A DNA stretch of 64,000 nt from Marinobacter piscis (GTDB taxonomy: Bacteria > Pseudomonadota > Gammaproteobacteria > Pseudomonadales > Oleiphilaceae). Every line of letters starts with the position of its first letter. The stretch's first letter is position 1. Below are positions 43,636 through 52,904 of this stretch, piece by piece. The notes under the pieces are model-generated. The model was not told the origin of the DNA. It did not search any database and saw only the letters and a list, made by a program, of their open reading frames with translations. Location of the stretch: positions 434,001 through 498,000 of the forward strand of contig NZ_VCGX01000001.1 in the NCBI RefSeq assembly GCF_007671655.1. Direction: 5' to 3'. The translations under genes and the position numbers were made by a program.

Positions 43636-44773
43636 TACCCGCCCCTTTATGCCCCTCAATACCCAGCCTTCGCAACAATGTGTGGCACTCCGGACTGTCC
43701 CCCCGCCCCGACACCTGCAACGCCGAAGCTCGCATAATCAGCTTGGAACGGCTGACCTCATCCCGGCTCAGGAAATACACAGCACCAATCAACTCCCGGA
43801 GGTCCAACGGCAGACGCCACTGCACTTTAATCCGGTTACCCAGTCTTTCCGCCCAGTTGGTGATTGCCGTATCAATACATTCCGGCTCGGACGGTGCACC
43901 GCCCTGACTATAATGGTTCTGCAAAACCTTCAGCGTTGCCAGCTCTCCTGCCCGGCTCAGCAAGCCGGCTGTATAATAAGGCGCCGGCGTGTCCCCCAGT
44001 CGGCGGGCCAGGCTGCTTGCTGTCTCTGCAACACGTAACGCCTGCTGTGTTTCATCCCGGGCACGCTCCGCCAACTGCGGGCAGGCAAGCTTGCCTGCAA
44101 TATCCAGTGATAACGCCAGTGCCTGGTTTAATGCCATTGCAATACCAATCACATGTATTGCTTCTCTGAGTGTCTTAACGGGTGTGCCTGAGCGGCGAAA
44201 GGAGGCGCTGTTCGCTGCATTCAGCATTTTGGCGCTCAGGGCCGGCTGCGACTTCCAGTTCTCTGCAAGGGTTATTGCATCAAGCCCGTCACGTTTCTGC
44301 ATAAGCGCCAGAACGTCGCTGGTATCGATCTCACCCGGCAGCTGAATTGCAGAATTACAGGCGGCCTCCATTCTCTCTTCCAGGTTTTTTACAGTCTGGC
44401 CTAAAGCGACATGGTCGGGCACTATTTCAGTCAGTCTTCGATGCAACTCATCTACCCGGAACGGCTTACTGATGTAGCCACTGATTCCAAGGTGCGCGGC
44501 GGCCAGAATAGAGTCGCGGTCTGTACGTCCGCTGATTACCAACACAGGTATATCACTACCGGTTTCCCGGACAGCACGAATCATCTCCAGCCCTGATCCA
44601 TCCGGCAGGTTCCAATCAGCAATAACCAGGTCTGCCTGCCGTACCTGCCAGTTATCAAGCGCAAGCTGCAATAATGTAAACCGCTTTGTGCTGGCGCCCG
44701 GCAAGGCGCTCGCGACAACTGTCTCCAGAAGGTCACCTACCAGCTCATCATCTTCCAGTATCAGTACATACAT
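43625..44773 (-). CDS. Response regulator with HDOD output domain
   Basis: 382 residues. The N-terminal receiver (LILEDDELVGDLL, LVIADWNLPDGSG, VISGRTD, SKPFRVDEL) is followed by an HDOD domain from about residue 135: ALMQKRDGLDAITLAENW, ALSAKMLNAANSASF and AIHVIGIAMALNQALAL. HDOD proteins are HD-related regulators without the phosphodiesterase ligands, often tied to c-di-GMP, motility or competence signalling. It lies between the GGDEF and CheY-like genes on the same strand. Confidence 0.9.
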   Translation of the reverse strand: MYVLILEDDELVGDLLETVVASALPGASTKRFTLLQLALDNWQVRQADLVIADWNLPDGSGLEMIRAVRETGSDIPVLVISGRTDRDSILAAAHLGISGYISKPFRVDELHRRLTEIVPDHVALGQTVKNLEERMEAACNSAIQLPGEIDTSDVLALMQKRDGLDAITLAENWKSQPALSAKMLNAANSASFRRSGTPVKTLREAIHVIGIAMALNQALALSLDIAGKLACPQLAERARDETQQALRVAETASSLARRLGDTPAPYYTAGLLSRAGELATLKVLQNHYSQGGAPSEPECIDTAITNWAERLGNRIKVQWRLPLDLRELIGAVYFLSRDEVSRSKLIMRASALQVSGRGDSPECHTLLRRLGIEGHKGAGSAE

Positions 44774-44807
44774 TCTGGAACTCTCTGCTTACCGTTAAAA
44801 TTCAAGA

Positions 44808-46460
44808 CTACACTGCGGTGGCGACTGTAATACCATCACGCCCAGCGCGTTTACGCTGATAAAGCGCCCGGTCTGCTGCTTCAATGGCCTGCTCACCGGA
44901 TTCATAGGTGTTCAGCGCTGCAACACCCGCACTGAACGTTACGGAAAACTCGCTGCCATCACCGGTGAACGCCAATCGGGAAAAATCCTGGCTCAGGGTT
45001 TCAAGCACACCAACGGCTTTATCCAGTTCACACTCGGGTAAAACCACCACAAACTCTTCACCACCGTAACGGCCAATAATATCCGTATTACGCAACCGGT
45101 GACGCAAGAGATTAGAGAGCGCCTTGATAACCATATCGCCCGTCTGATGGCCATAGGTATCGTTGATCTGTTTGAAGTTATCCAGGTCCAGCATGGCTAC
45201 CGCAGAGCTGTGGCCGTTACGAACACAGCGCGCGTATTCACGATTAAGCTCGGTTTTTGCAAACGCATGCTTCAACAGGCCGGTAAGACCATCGAGTGCG
45301 ACCAGTTTACCGAGTTGCCGGGCGCGATAGCAGCGTATTCTTGCGGTGCGCAATAAAAACTCATCTGCTACCGGCTTGGTTACAAAATCATCACCGCCAC
45401 GGGCCAGCACATCAAACTGACGATTCTGGTCTTCTTCTGAAGACAGGAAAATGATCGGTAGACTGAGCCACTCAGACTGGAAACGAAGCATTCTGGCGAG
45501 TGTAGGACCGTCGTACGGCCCCATTTGCACATCCATTAACAATATATCCGGCCGAAACTCAGACAGTGCAGCTAGCAAAGAAGCCGGATCATCCAGAGCC
45601 TGAACCTGTAAACCGCCACTGGTAAGAACCACACGGTAATGTTCCAGCAGTTCGCGATCATCGTCCACAATCATGACGCGACCGGTCAGCGTTGTCGGCC
45701 CTTCAGATAAAAGTTGCTCCACCCGATCCGCAAGAACCGGAATATCATGGGGCTCATCGATACAAGCATCAACGCCCAGACTTGCCAGGTGGTAACGGGT
45801 GGTAAACTCATACGCATTACTGAAGCAGATAACCAGAATGCCGTGTAACTCAGTCAACCAGCGCGCCATTTTGTTCTGCAAAAGCGAGTCCCGGATCATA
45901 ATCAGGTCAACACCGTGCAGGATATCCGGCCTCGGCTCGTCAGCACTCAGTGAGCGCACCTGATAACCATACAACGCCAGCCCTCGTAGTATCTGTCGAG
46001 TCAGGTGCGGATCCGGCTCCATAAGTAACAAAACCGGCGGATTTCCTGCCCGGGCCGGCCTGGGCTGGTGCCATTTTGCCGAAACAGGCTCAGCTTCTTC
46101 TACAAAATGGCCAAGACCGGCCAGATCGCTTTCAAAGCCTCTTTTCAGTAATTGCTGAAACTGCAACCGAACATGCTCATTGTCGGCATCGGCCGTTACC
46201 TGGTCAGCGAGAGGTTTTATCGCCATCTCAAGCTTGCGTGCCTGCGCACCCAGACGTGCAAAGCCAAAAGTACCCGCTGAGCCTGCCAGCCTGTGCAACT
46301 GCTGGTAAATATTAACCAGCTTGCCAATGGCTTCAGAGCCCTGAGATACACCCAAAACACTGGCGACCAGATCATCAATTTCGCGTATCGTTTTGTCCTG
46401 AAAACGGTAACGCAGAATTTCCAGTCTTTTTTGCACTTCAGATGAAGAGCTTTGGGGCAT
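44808..46460 (-). CDS. Hpt-REC-REC-GGDEF diguanylate cyclase
   Basis: 550 residues. An Hpt domain comes first, with His56 in LHRLAGSAGTFGF. A first receiver follows (about 142-255) whose acidic pocket looks degenerate. The second receiver is intact (VMIVDDDRELL, LLMDVQMGPYDG, FLSSEED, TKPVAD). A GGDEF domain comes last, with active GGEEF and an RxxD product-inhibition site (RNTD) five residues before it. It should make c-di-GMP under phosphorelay control. It is divergent from the histidine kinase at 46561, its likely phosphodonor. Confidence 0.92.
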   Translation of the reverse strand: MPQSSSSEVQKRLEILRYRFQDKTIREIDDLVASVLGVSQGSEAIGKLVNIYQQLHRLAGSAGTFGFARLGAQARKLEMAIKPLADQVTADADNEHVRLQFQQLLKRGFESDLAGLGHFVEEAEPVSAKWHQPRPARAGNPPVLLLMEPDPHLTRQILRGLALYGYQVRSLSADEPRPDILHGVDLIMIRDSLLQNKMARWLTELHGILVICFSNAYEFTTRYHLASLGVDACIDEPHDIPVLADRVEQLLSEGPTTLTGRVMIVDDDRELLEHYRVVLTSGGLQVQALDDPASLLAALSEFRPDILLMDVQMGPYDGPTLARMLRFQSEWLSLPIIFLSSEEDQNRQFDVLARGGDDFVTKPVADEFLLRTARIRCYRARQLGKLVALDGLTGLLKHAFAKTELNREYARCVRNGHSSAVAMLDLDNFKQINDTYGHQTGDMVIKALSNLLRHRLRNTDIIGRYGGEEFVVVLPECELDKAVGVLETLSQDFSRLAFTGDGSEFSVTFSAGVAALNTYESGEQAIEAADRALYQRKRAGRDGITVATAV

Positions 46461-46560
46461 ACGCTCCCTTGCTGATTATCGCGCACAAACGCTGTGAATT
46501 TTGCTTTAACGACTGTCGAATACAAAAACCTACGGCCTAAAGCCAGACAGGAGCCTAACT

Positions 46561-48369
46561 TTGAGCCAGTTATCACTGAGTACCCGCCTTGCCATCATTA
46601 TCTTTCTTGGCAGTTTTATCGCTGTGGGCTCTATTATCTACACGGCCTACGATGCTCTGTTGGAAGACTTCCTGGCTAACCTGTCTGCACAACAGGCCCA
46701 GGAAACCGCCCATATCTCCAGCCTGGTCAGCCAGGACCTGCAGCATCGAACCAATACGCTGGCCCAGTTTGCTGACCTGCTGAAGAGTGAGGACAAGCTG
46801 CTGCCTCCCGGACAACTGACCAAACTTCTGAAAAAGCAGGAAGCTTTGGCAGAACTTTTTCCTCACAGCCTGAGCGTATTATCTCCCGATGCTACCTTAA
46901 TTGCCGAAAACATTTATGTTCCAGGCAGGGTCGGCACCCATTATGGTAACCGCCCCCACTGGAAAGAAGCCATTAAAACTCAACGTCCGGTTATAAGTCG
47001 TCCCATTATCGGTATGCCAAGCCAGGTGCCATTGCTGATTTTTATTGTTCCGATTACGGACACTGCAGGAGAACTGCTCGGTTTTCTCAGCGGGACCCTG
47101 AAAATGAACCAGTCATTTCTGATTCCCGAGCATTTTCGGAATGATGCCAGTAGTGACGCGATATTTTTAGTCGTCGACACGGACAACTTTTTGTTTGTAG
47201 AAGGTTCCGGGCACGATGGAATGATTGCCAGCCTGCCTGATCCCGGTGAAAACCTGCTAATTGACGCGGCGTTATCCGGGGTCCGGTTTGGAGAGGTTAG
47301 CACAGCCTCTGGGAAGACACTGATCTACGCGACGAACCATCTGCAACGTCTGGGCTGGCTATTTATACGTGCGGTTCCCAAGTCTCTTGCAACAGCCCCG
47401 GCTAAACAGGCGTTCACTCGTTTTTTCCTGATCACTCTGGGGCTTACTCTGACGATACTGCTCCTAACATACCTCGCCCTCAGGTCAACAACCGCCTCCC
47501 TGACCCAAATCACACGCCGTATAGATTCCATGACCCGAAAACCTGAATCTTCGCGGCGTTTAAAGGAAGAAGGCGCTCCGGAAGTGCGTGATCTGGCCCG
47601 GGCATTCAACCAATTGATGAATGAACGGGATGCCTACAGCCAGCTAAAAGATAATTTTATTTCCAATGTAAGTCATGAGCTGCGGACGCCTTTAACCTCA
47701 GTAAACGGCGCCCTGCGCCTGTTGCAGGCCGGAGCAGCCGGAGAGCTTCCCGAGCGCGCCCGGGATATAACCACACTGGCTCTGCGCAACGGTGAGCGCC
47801 TCCAACGGCTTATTGGGGACTTGCTCGACTTTAACAAGCTCGCCAGCGGCAGGATGCGCTTGAGCTTTCATCCTGTAGACCTGCAGGGCTTTCTCATGGA
47901 GATTGTTGACAGCAATCAGGCAATGGCCCGGGAATCCGGCATCACCCTGGCTGCCGATAATATCCCGGCAGCAAGTCTGAACACTGACGGCCACAGATTA
48001 CGGCAGATTATTGATAACTTCGTCAGCAATGCCATCAAATTTTCACCCCCGGAGGGGCAGGTCACGATTCACACTGAGTATGCGAACCATGACAAAGTAC
48101 GCATTGTGGTCAGTGACCAGGGCGCAGGAGTGCCAGATACGTTCAAACATGAAATCTTTGAACGCTTCGCTCAGGCTGAAACTGGCACCGATCGGGCACA
48201 CACAGGTACCGGACTGGGCCTGGCAATCAGTCGCCGTCTCGCTGAACTTCTGGAAAGCACCGTGGGATATTATAACGATGCGGGAGCTCACTTCTGGGTT
48301 GAGGTGCCTGTAGACACAAAAAAACCGGCGGCCGTTAAACGGCCGCCGGTTTTTGAGTCAGCACGCTGA
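46561..48369 (+). CDS. Membrane histidine kinase with periplasmic Cache-like sensor
   Basis: 602 residues. The start is TTG with AGGAG seven bases upstream. A first transmembrane helix (about 11-31), a periplasmic sensor of about 250 residues with Cache-like features (GTHYGNRPHWKEAIKTQRPVISRP) and a second helix (about 285-308) lead to a HAMP-like linker. HisKA follows (FISNVSHELRTPLTSVNGALR), then HATPase with an N-box (IIDNFVSNAIKFSPP), DQGAGVP and GTGLGLAISRR. It is divergent from the Hpt/GGDEF, HDOD and CheY-like genes. Its last 15 codons are encoded by a bidirectional terminator. Confidence 0.9.
   Translation: MSQLSLSTRLAIIIFLGSFIAVGSIIYTAYDALLEDFLANLSAQQAQETAHISSLVSQDLQHRTNTLAQFADLLKSEDKLLPPGQLTKLLKKQEALAELFPHSLSVLSPDATLIAENIYVPGRVGTHYGNRPHWKEAIKTQRPVISRPIIGMPSQVPLLIFIVPITDTAGELLGFLSGTLKMNQSFLIPEHFRNDASSDAIFLVVDTDNFLFVEGSGHDGMIASLPDPGENLLIDAALSGVRFGEVSTASGKTLIYATNHLQRLGWLFIRAVPKSLATAPAKQAFTRFFLITLGLTLTILLLTYLALRSTTASLTQITRRIDSMTRKPESSRRLKEEGAPEVRDLARAFNQLMNERDAYSQLKDNFISNVSHELRTPLTSVNGALRLLQAGAAGELPERARDITTLALRNGERLQRLIGDLLDFNKLASGRMRLSFHPVDLQGFLMEIVDSNQAMARESGITLAADNIPAASLNTDGHRLRQIIDNFVSNAIKFSPPEGQVTIHTEYANHDKVRIVVSDQGAGVPDTFKHEIFERFAQAETGTDRAHTGTGLGLAISRRLAELLESTVGYYNDAGAHFWVEVPVDTKKPAAVKRPPVFESAR
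48320..48354. terminator. Bidirectional terminator inside the histidine kinase 3' end
   Basis: A 15-bp perfect inverted repeat (AAAAACCGGCGGCCG and its complement) with a 5-nt loop, flanked by A-run and T-run. It serves the kinase on the plus strand and acnA on the minus strand. It lies within the kinase coding region, whose stop is 12 bp further on. Confidence 0.88.
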
Positions 48370-48374
48370 CTGGA

Positions 48375-51152
48375 TCAGGCAGATTTGAGCATCTCACGCA
48401 CGACATAGTGCAGGATGCCACCGTGAACGAAGTACACGGCTTCATTCGCAGTATCAATCCGCGATTTCAAGTCACAGGTTGCTGTAGACCCGTCCTTGTA
48501 GGTTACCGTCATGGTCAGCGTCTGGCCGGGCTGTATATCGCCGGACAAGCCGCTGATGCTGATGGTTTCCTCGCCTGTCAGTTTCAGACTCTTGCGATCA
48601 GTACCTTCGGGGAACTGCAGCGGCATAACCCCCATACCGATCAGGTTGGAACGGTGGATCCGCTCGTAGGACTCAGCCACCACTGCACGAACACCCAAAA
48701 GCCGGGTACCCTTGGCTGCCCAGTCGCGACTTGAGCCGGTACCGTATTCCTTGCCGGCAATCACGACCAACGGTGTACCCTGCTCCTGGTACTTCATGGC
48801 TGCATCGTAGATGGGCATCTGTTCCCCGGTGGGAACAAACTTAGTGAAGCCACCTTCAACGTTATCCAGCATTTCGTTACGGATGCGCACGTTAGCAAAG
48901 GTGCCACGCATCATGACTTCGTGGTTACCGCGCCGTGAGCCGTAGGAGTTAAAGTTTTTCGGTTCAACTCCCCGCTCCTGCAAGTACTGACCCGCAGGGC
49001 TGTCCGCACTGAAAGAGCCGGCCGGCGAGATGTGGTCGGTCGTAACCGAATCCCCCAGCATAGCCAGGATATTCGCATCCTTCACATCTTCGATCGGGTC
49101 AGGCTCTGCCTTCAGACCTTCAAAGAAGGGCGGATGCTGAATGTAGGTAGACTTGTCCGACCACTCGTAAACGTTGCTCTCGGGTACTTCGATGGACTGC
49201 CAGATTTCATCGCCATCAAAAACTTCGGCATATTCTTTCCGGAACATGTCGGTTTTTACTTTCTCAACCGCCTCGGCGATCTCCTGCTGGCTCGGCCACA
49301 GGTCTTTCAGGTACACAGGGTTCCCGTCCTGGTCTTTACCCAGCGGATCCTTATTCATGTCCAGACGCACGTTACCGGCCAGTGCATACGCCACAACAAG
49401 GGGGGGCGACGCCAGCCAGTTGGTTTTCACCAGCGGGTGCACCCGGCCCTCAAAGTTACGGTTACCGGAAAGCACCGAGGCAACGGTGATGTCACCATCG
49501 ACTACAGCTTTCTCCACAGCATCCGGCAACGGGCCAGAGTTCCCGATACAGGTGGTGCAACCATAGCCCACCAGGTTGAACCCGAGTTTGTCCAGGTCCT
49601 CCTGAAACCCGCCTACTCGCAGATAGTCGGTGACCACCTTGGACCCCGGAGCCAGTGAGGTTTTCACCCAGGGCTTGGTGGTCAGACCCTTGGCAACTGC
49701 TTTCTGGGCAATCAGGCCTGCCGCCATCATCACGCTGGGGTTGGATGTGTTGGTGCACGAGGTAATGGCCGCGATAACAACCGCACCCGGGTCCAGACGG
49801 GTATCCTGCCCTTTTACGGTCAGATCCCGGCTGCAGGGATGCTGATAGCTTTTGTCGACACCCACAGCCGTTTGCCCGCCTTCCGATTTCAGCTGGCTCT
49901 CACGCTTATCGGGCGCTTGAGCTGCATCGGGCGCACCTTCTGCGGTTTCCATCAGCAACTCGAACGTTGCCTTCATATTCTTCAATGCTACGCGATCCTG
50001 GGGCCGCTTCGGGCCGGCGAGGCTGGCTTCTACCTCACCCATATCCAACTCAAGCGTGTCGCTGTAAACCGGCTCATGGCCCGGCTCGCGCCACAAGCCC
50101 TGGGCCTTGGCGTAGGCTTCAACAAGCTCTATCTGCTCATCGTCCCGACCGGTCAGGCGCAGATACTTGAGAGTTTGCTCATCCACCGGGAAGAAACCAC
50201 AGGTTGCCCCATACTCCGGTGACATGTTGGCAATGGTGGCACGGTCGGCCACAGGCATGTCTTTGAGACCATCGCCATAGAATTCCACGAACTTGCCGAC
50301 GACACCCTTCTTACGCAGCATTTCGGTAACCGTCAGCACCAGATCCGTAGCGGTGATGCCTTCCCGAAGCTTGCCACTGATCTTGAAGCCCACGACTTCC
50401 GGTATCAGCATGGATACTGGCTGACCAAGCATGGCGGCTTCGGCTTCAATACCACCAACGCCCCATCCGAGGATGCCAAGACCGTTAATCATGGTGGTAT
50501 GGGAGTCTGTTCCTACCAGCGTGTCGGGGTACGCAACGGTTTTATCACCCTGCTGCTTTTGCCACACGGTTTTACCCAGGTACTCAAGGTTTACCTGGTG
50601 GCAGATACCGGTACCTGGTGGTACCACCCTGAAGTTATCAAACGCCTGCTGTCCCCAGCGCAGGAACTCATAGCGCTCCTGGTTGCGCTCCATCTCTATA
50701 GAGACGTTGTCTTCAAACGAGGATGGCGTACCAAATTTGTCAACCATTACCGAGTGGTCAATAACCAGATCGACAGGGGAAAGGGGGTTGATCAGTGCAG
50801 GATCCTTGCCTGCCGCTTTTACCGCCTCACGCATGGCTGCCAGATCAACCACTCCGGGTACACCGGTAAAGTCCTGCATCAGCACCCGGGCCGGGCGGAA
50901 CTGAATCTCAGTGTCAGAGCGGCGGTCTTTCAACCACTGCACCATGGCATTGATGTGGTTCTGGTCCACAGTGACGCCATCTTCGTTGCGTAGCAGGTTT
51001 TCCAGAAGGACTTTCAGCGAGAAAGGCAGGCGGTTAAGGTCGCCAAGCGTTTCCGCTGCTTTGGGAAGACTGTAATAATGGAATGTCTTACCGCCAGCAT
51101 TCAGGCTGGTCAGTGTGTTCAGACTGTCTTTACCAAGGCCATCATTCGACAT
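48375..51152 (-). CDS. acnA: Aconitate hydratase AcnA
   Basis: 925 residues, normal for AcnA/IRP-type aconitases. The iron-sulfur Cys ligands are in [13 protein letters not shown] and [13 protein letters not shown]. The substrate-binding [12 protein letters not shown] and [21 protein letters not shown] segments of the swivel domain are intact. It isomerises citrate to isocitrate in the TCA and glyoxylate cycles. Upstream (51153-51420) is a 268-bp gap shared with a divergent gene; no regulator site stands out. Confidence 0.96.
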   Translation of the reverse strand: MSNDGLGKDSLNTLTSLNAGGKTFHYYSLPKAAETLGDLNRLPFSLKVLLENLLRNEDGVTVDQNHINAMVQWLKDRRSDTEIQFRPARVLMQDFTGVPGVVDLAAMREAVKAAGKDPALINPLSPVDLVIDHSVMVDKFGTPSSFEDNVSIEMERNQERYEFLRWGQQAFDNFRVVPPGTGICHQVNLEYLGKTVWQKQQGDKTVAYPDTLVGTDSHTTMINGLGILGWGVGGIEAEAAMLGQPVSMLIPEVVGFKISGKLREGITATDLVLTVTEMLRKKGVVGKFVEFYGDGLKDMPVADRATIANMSPEYGATCGFFPVDEQTLKYLRLTGRDDEQIELVEAYAKAQGLWREPGHEPVYSDTLELDMGEVEASLAGPKRPQDRVALKNMKATFELLMETAEGAPDAAQAPDKRESQLKSEGGQTAVGVDKSYQHPCSRDLTVKGQDTRLDPGAVVIAAITSCTNTSNPSVMMAAGLIAQKAVAKGLTTKPWVKTSLAPGSKVVTDYLRVGGFQEDLDKLGFNLVGYGCTTCIGNSGPLPDAVEKAVVDGDITVASVLSGNRNFEGRVHPLVKTNWLASPPLVVAYALAGNVRLDMNKDPLGKDQDGNPVYLKDLWPSQQEIAEAVEKVKTDMFRKEYAEVFDGDEIWQSIEVPESNVYEWSDKSTYIQHPPFFEGLKAEPDPIEDVKDANILAMLGDSVTTDHISPAGSFSADSPAGQYLQERGVEPKNFNSYGSRRGNHEVMMRGTFANVRIRNEMLDNVEGGFTKFVPTGEQMPIYDAAMKYQEQGTPLVVIAGKEYGTGSSRDWAAKGTRLLGVRAVVAESYERIHRSNLIGMGVMPLQFPEGTDRKSLKLTGEETISISGLSGDIQPGQTLTMTVTYKDGSTATCDLKSRIDTANEAVYFVHGGILHYVVREMLKSA

Positions 51153-51420
51153 ACTTGTGCCTCCGTTTTTAATTGTGGTATGAGCAGGTTTACACGCTCA
51201 TCTCCAGCCGTAAACCATCAGGCTGGCGTATATACAAGAGAATGTGAAGTCTTATATAACTATTGCATCGATTACCCAGAGTTCAACCAAGACCTGGTGA
51301 ATAACCGGAATTCGCCGCCTGAATAGGACATACGGAGTCACTACAGGCAGCGGTTTGCCGCATCATCTGGCATTATCAGCCAACACTCAGCTTTCTGACG
51401 GATCAGGATAAACACTTACA

Positions 51421-52875
51421 GTGAAACACGATTGCCACTATCACCCAGGCGCTCCTGCCACATGGCATTGCAGGGAATGTCAGGCTTATTACTGCAGCCG
51501 CTGTATGCCCGACGCCGATACCCGCAGACACAGGGCTCTGTGCCCAAAATGCAACAAGGCCATGCAGTACCTGGGAGCCGCAACAGAAACTACTCCCTTC
51601 TGGAATCGCATCGGTGCTTTTTTCCGCTACCCATTTCATTCTGACCCGCTCATCGTCATTGCTATCTGTACCCTGGTGCCACTTGCTGCACCCGCCAGCC
51701 TGGCTGGCCTCCTGATCTGGGTGCTACTGGCTCTGGCGCTGTTCAAGTACACCTATGCGGTGATCAACCATACGGCCGAGGGACACCTGAAGCCGCCGCC
51801 TGTCTCGGTTGCCTTCACTGGCAGCGGGTTCAGCATTGTTATTCTCCAATTCCTGGTTTTTATTGTAATCGGTGGGCTGGCTGGCGCCGCAGCGCTGCTG
51901 GGAGGCCCACTACTGTTGATGCTAACCCTGGCGTTTGCAATACTCGCCCTGCCCGCAAGCATCATGATTTTAGCTATGGAGCGTTCTGTGGGGGCTGCTG
52001 TTAACCCTATGAAATTAACGGCTCTGATCTCCCGCATCGGGTCTCCTTACTTTCTGCTTTATGGCTACCTGATCCTGCTCACTCTCGCCTCAGGCATGGC
52101 CCAGGATTTTGCCCTTAATCACTTTCCATTCTGGCTCTCTCAGCCTTTGTCGGGTTTTCTCAACAGTACCTTCACCCTGATCCTGTTCAACATGCTGGGG
52201 TATCTGCTGTTCCAGTATCAGGAAGAGCTGGGGTTTACGGCGGACATTCAGGACCCAACAGAGGAAGCAGTAGTGCATCAGCGGGATCGCAGCAGCCGTT
52301 TCGATGCGGATATTGATATGAATCTGAAAGACGGCAACTACGACCGTGTTCAGGCCATGTTGAACGATGCTCTCAAAAAAGATCCGGAGGATCCGCTGCG
52401 TATCGGTCAACTCTACCGACTGCTGGCCGCCCGCAACAATGCCACCGAGTTGTACCGGTACCACCCACGAGTTCTGAGCTGGCTGGCCGACAGCAATGAT
52501 GGCGAAGGCATAGCCTCTGCTCTGGAAATGCTTGAACACGTTGAGCCCGGGTTCAGACCCGATGAGCCGGAACTGGCCGTGCGCTGTGCCCGGTGTCTTT
52601 ATAACAGCGGGCACTACAAGCCGACTCTGCGACTGCTACAGGACTTCCACAAGCGCTTCCCGGACAGCGAGGAACTGGCACCGGCCTATCTGCTGGTTGC
52701 ACAGGCGCTTGCCAATGGCATGAATCAGTGGGAAAAAGCGACGGCTTTTCTGACGTTTATACAGAAACGCTGCAGTGATCACCCGTTGCACGAACAGGTG
52801 CCAGTGTTCCTGGAGCAAGCTCAGAAACGGGAACTCATTAAAGGGCCAAAGGCGACATTCCCGGTGCCAGACTAA
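51421..52875 (+). CDS. B-box zinc-finger / membrane / TPR-like protein (GTG start)
   Basis: 484 residues in three parts. First comes a Cys/His-rich finger at 5-44 (WHCRECQAYYCSRCMPDADT, LCPKCNK) resembling B-box-type zinc fingers. A membrane region follows with about six hydrophobic segments (75-280, DUF4013-like). The last part is a soluble helical segment from about 300 with TPR-like pattern (AMLNDALKKDPEDPLRIGQLYRLLAA, LLQDFHKRFPDSEELAPAYLL). No known name. It converges on a rhomboid protease that also carries a C-terminal helical repeat region, so the two may act in one membrane process; this is inference. Confidence 0.75.
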   Translation: MKHDCHYHPGAPATWHCRECQAYYCSRCMPDADTRRHRALCPKCNKAMQYLGAATETTPFWNRIGAFFRYPFHSDPLIVIAICTLVPLAAPASLAGLLIWVLLALALFKYTYAVINHTAEGHLKPPPVSVAFTGSGFSIVILQFLVFIVIGGLAGAAALLGGPLLLMLTLAFAILALPASIMILAMERSVGAAVNPMKLTALISRIGSPYFLLYGYLILLTLASGMAQDFALNHFPFWLSQPLSGFLNSTFTLILFNMLGYLLFQYQEELGFTADIQDPTEEAVVHQRDRSSRFDADIDMNLKDGNYDRVQAMLNDALKKDPEDPLRIGQLYRLLAARNNATELYRYHPRVLSWLADSNDGEGIASALEMLEHVEPGFRPDEPELAVRCARCLYNSGHYKPTLRLLQDFHKRFPDSEELAPAYLLVAQALANGMNQWEKATAFLTFIQKRCSDHPLHEQVPVFLEQAQKRELIKGPKATFPVPD

Positions 52876-52904
52876 GAAGAGCCGGGAGCAAGCCCCTCAC
52901 TTCG

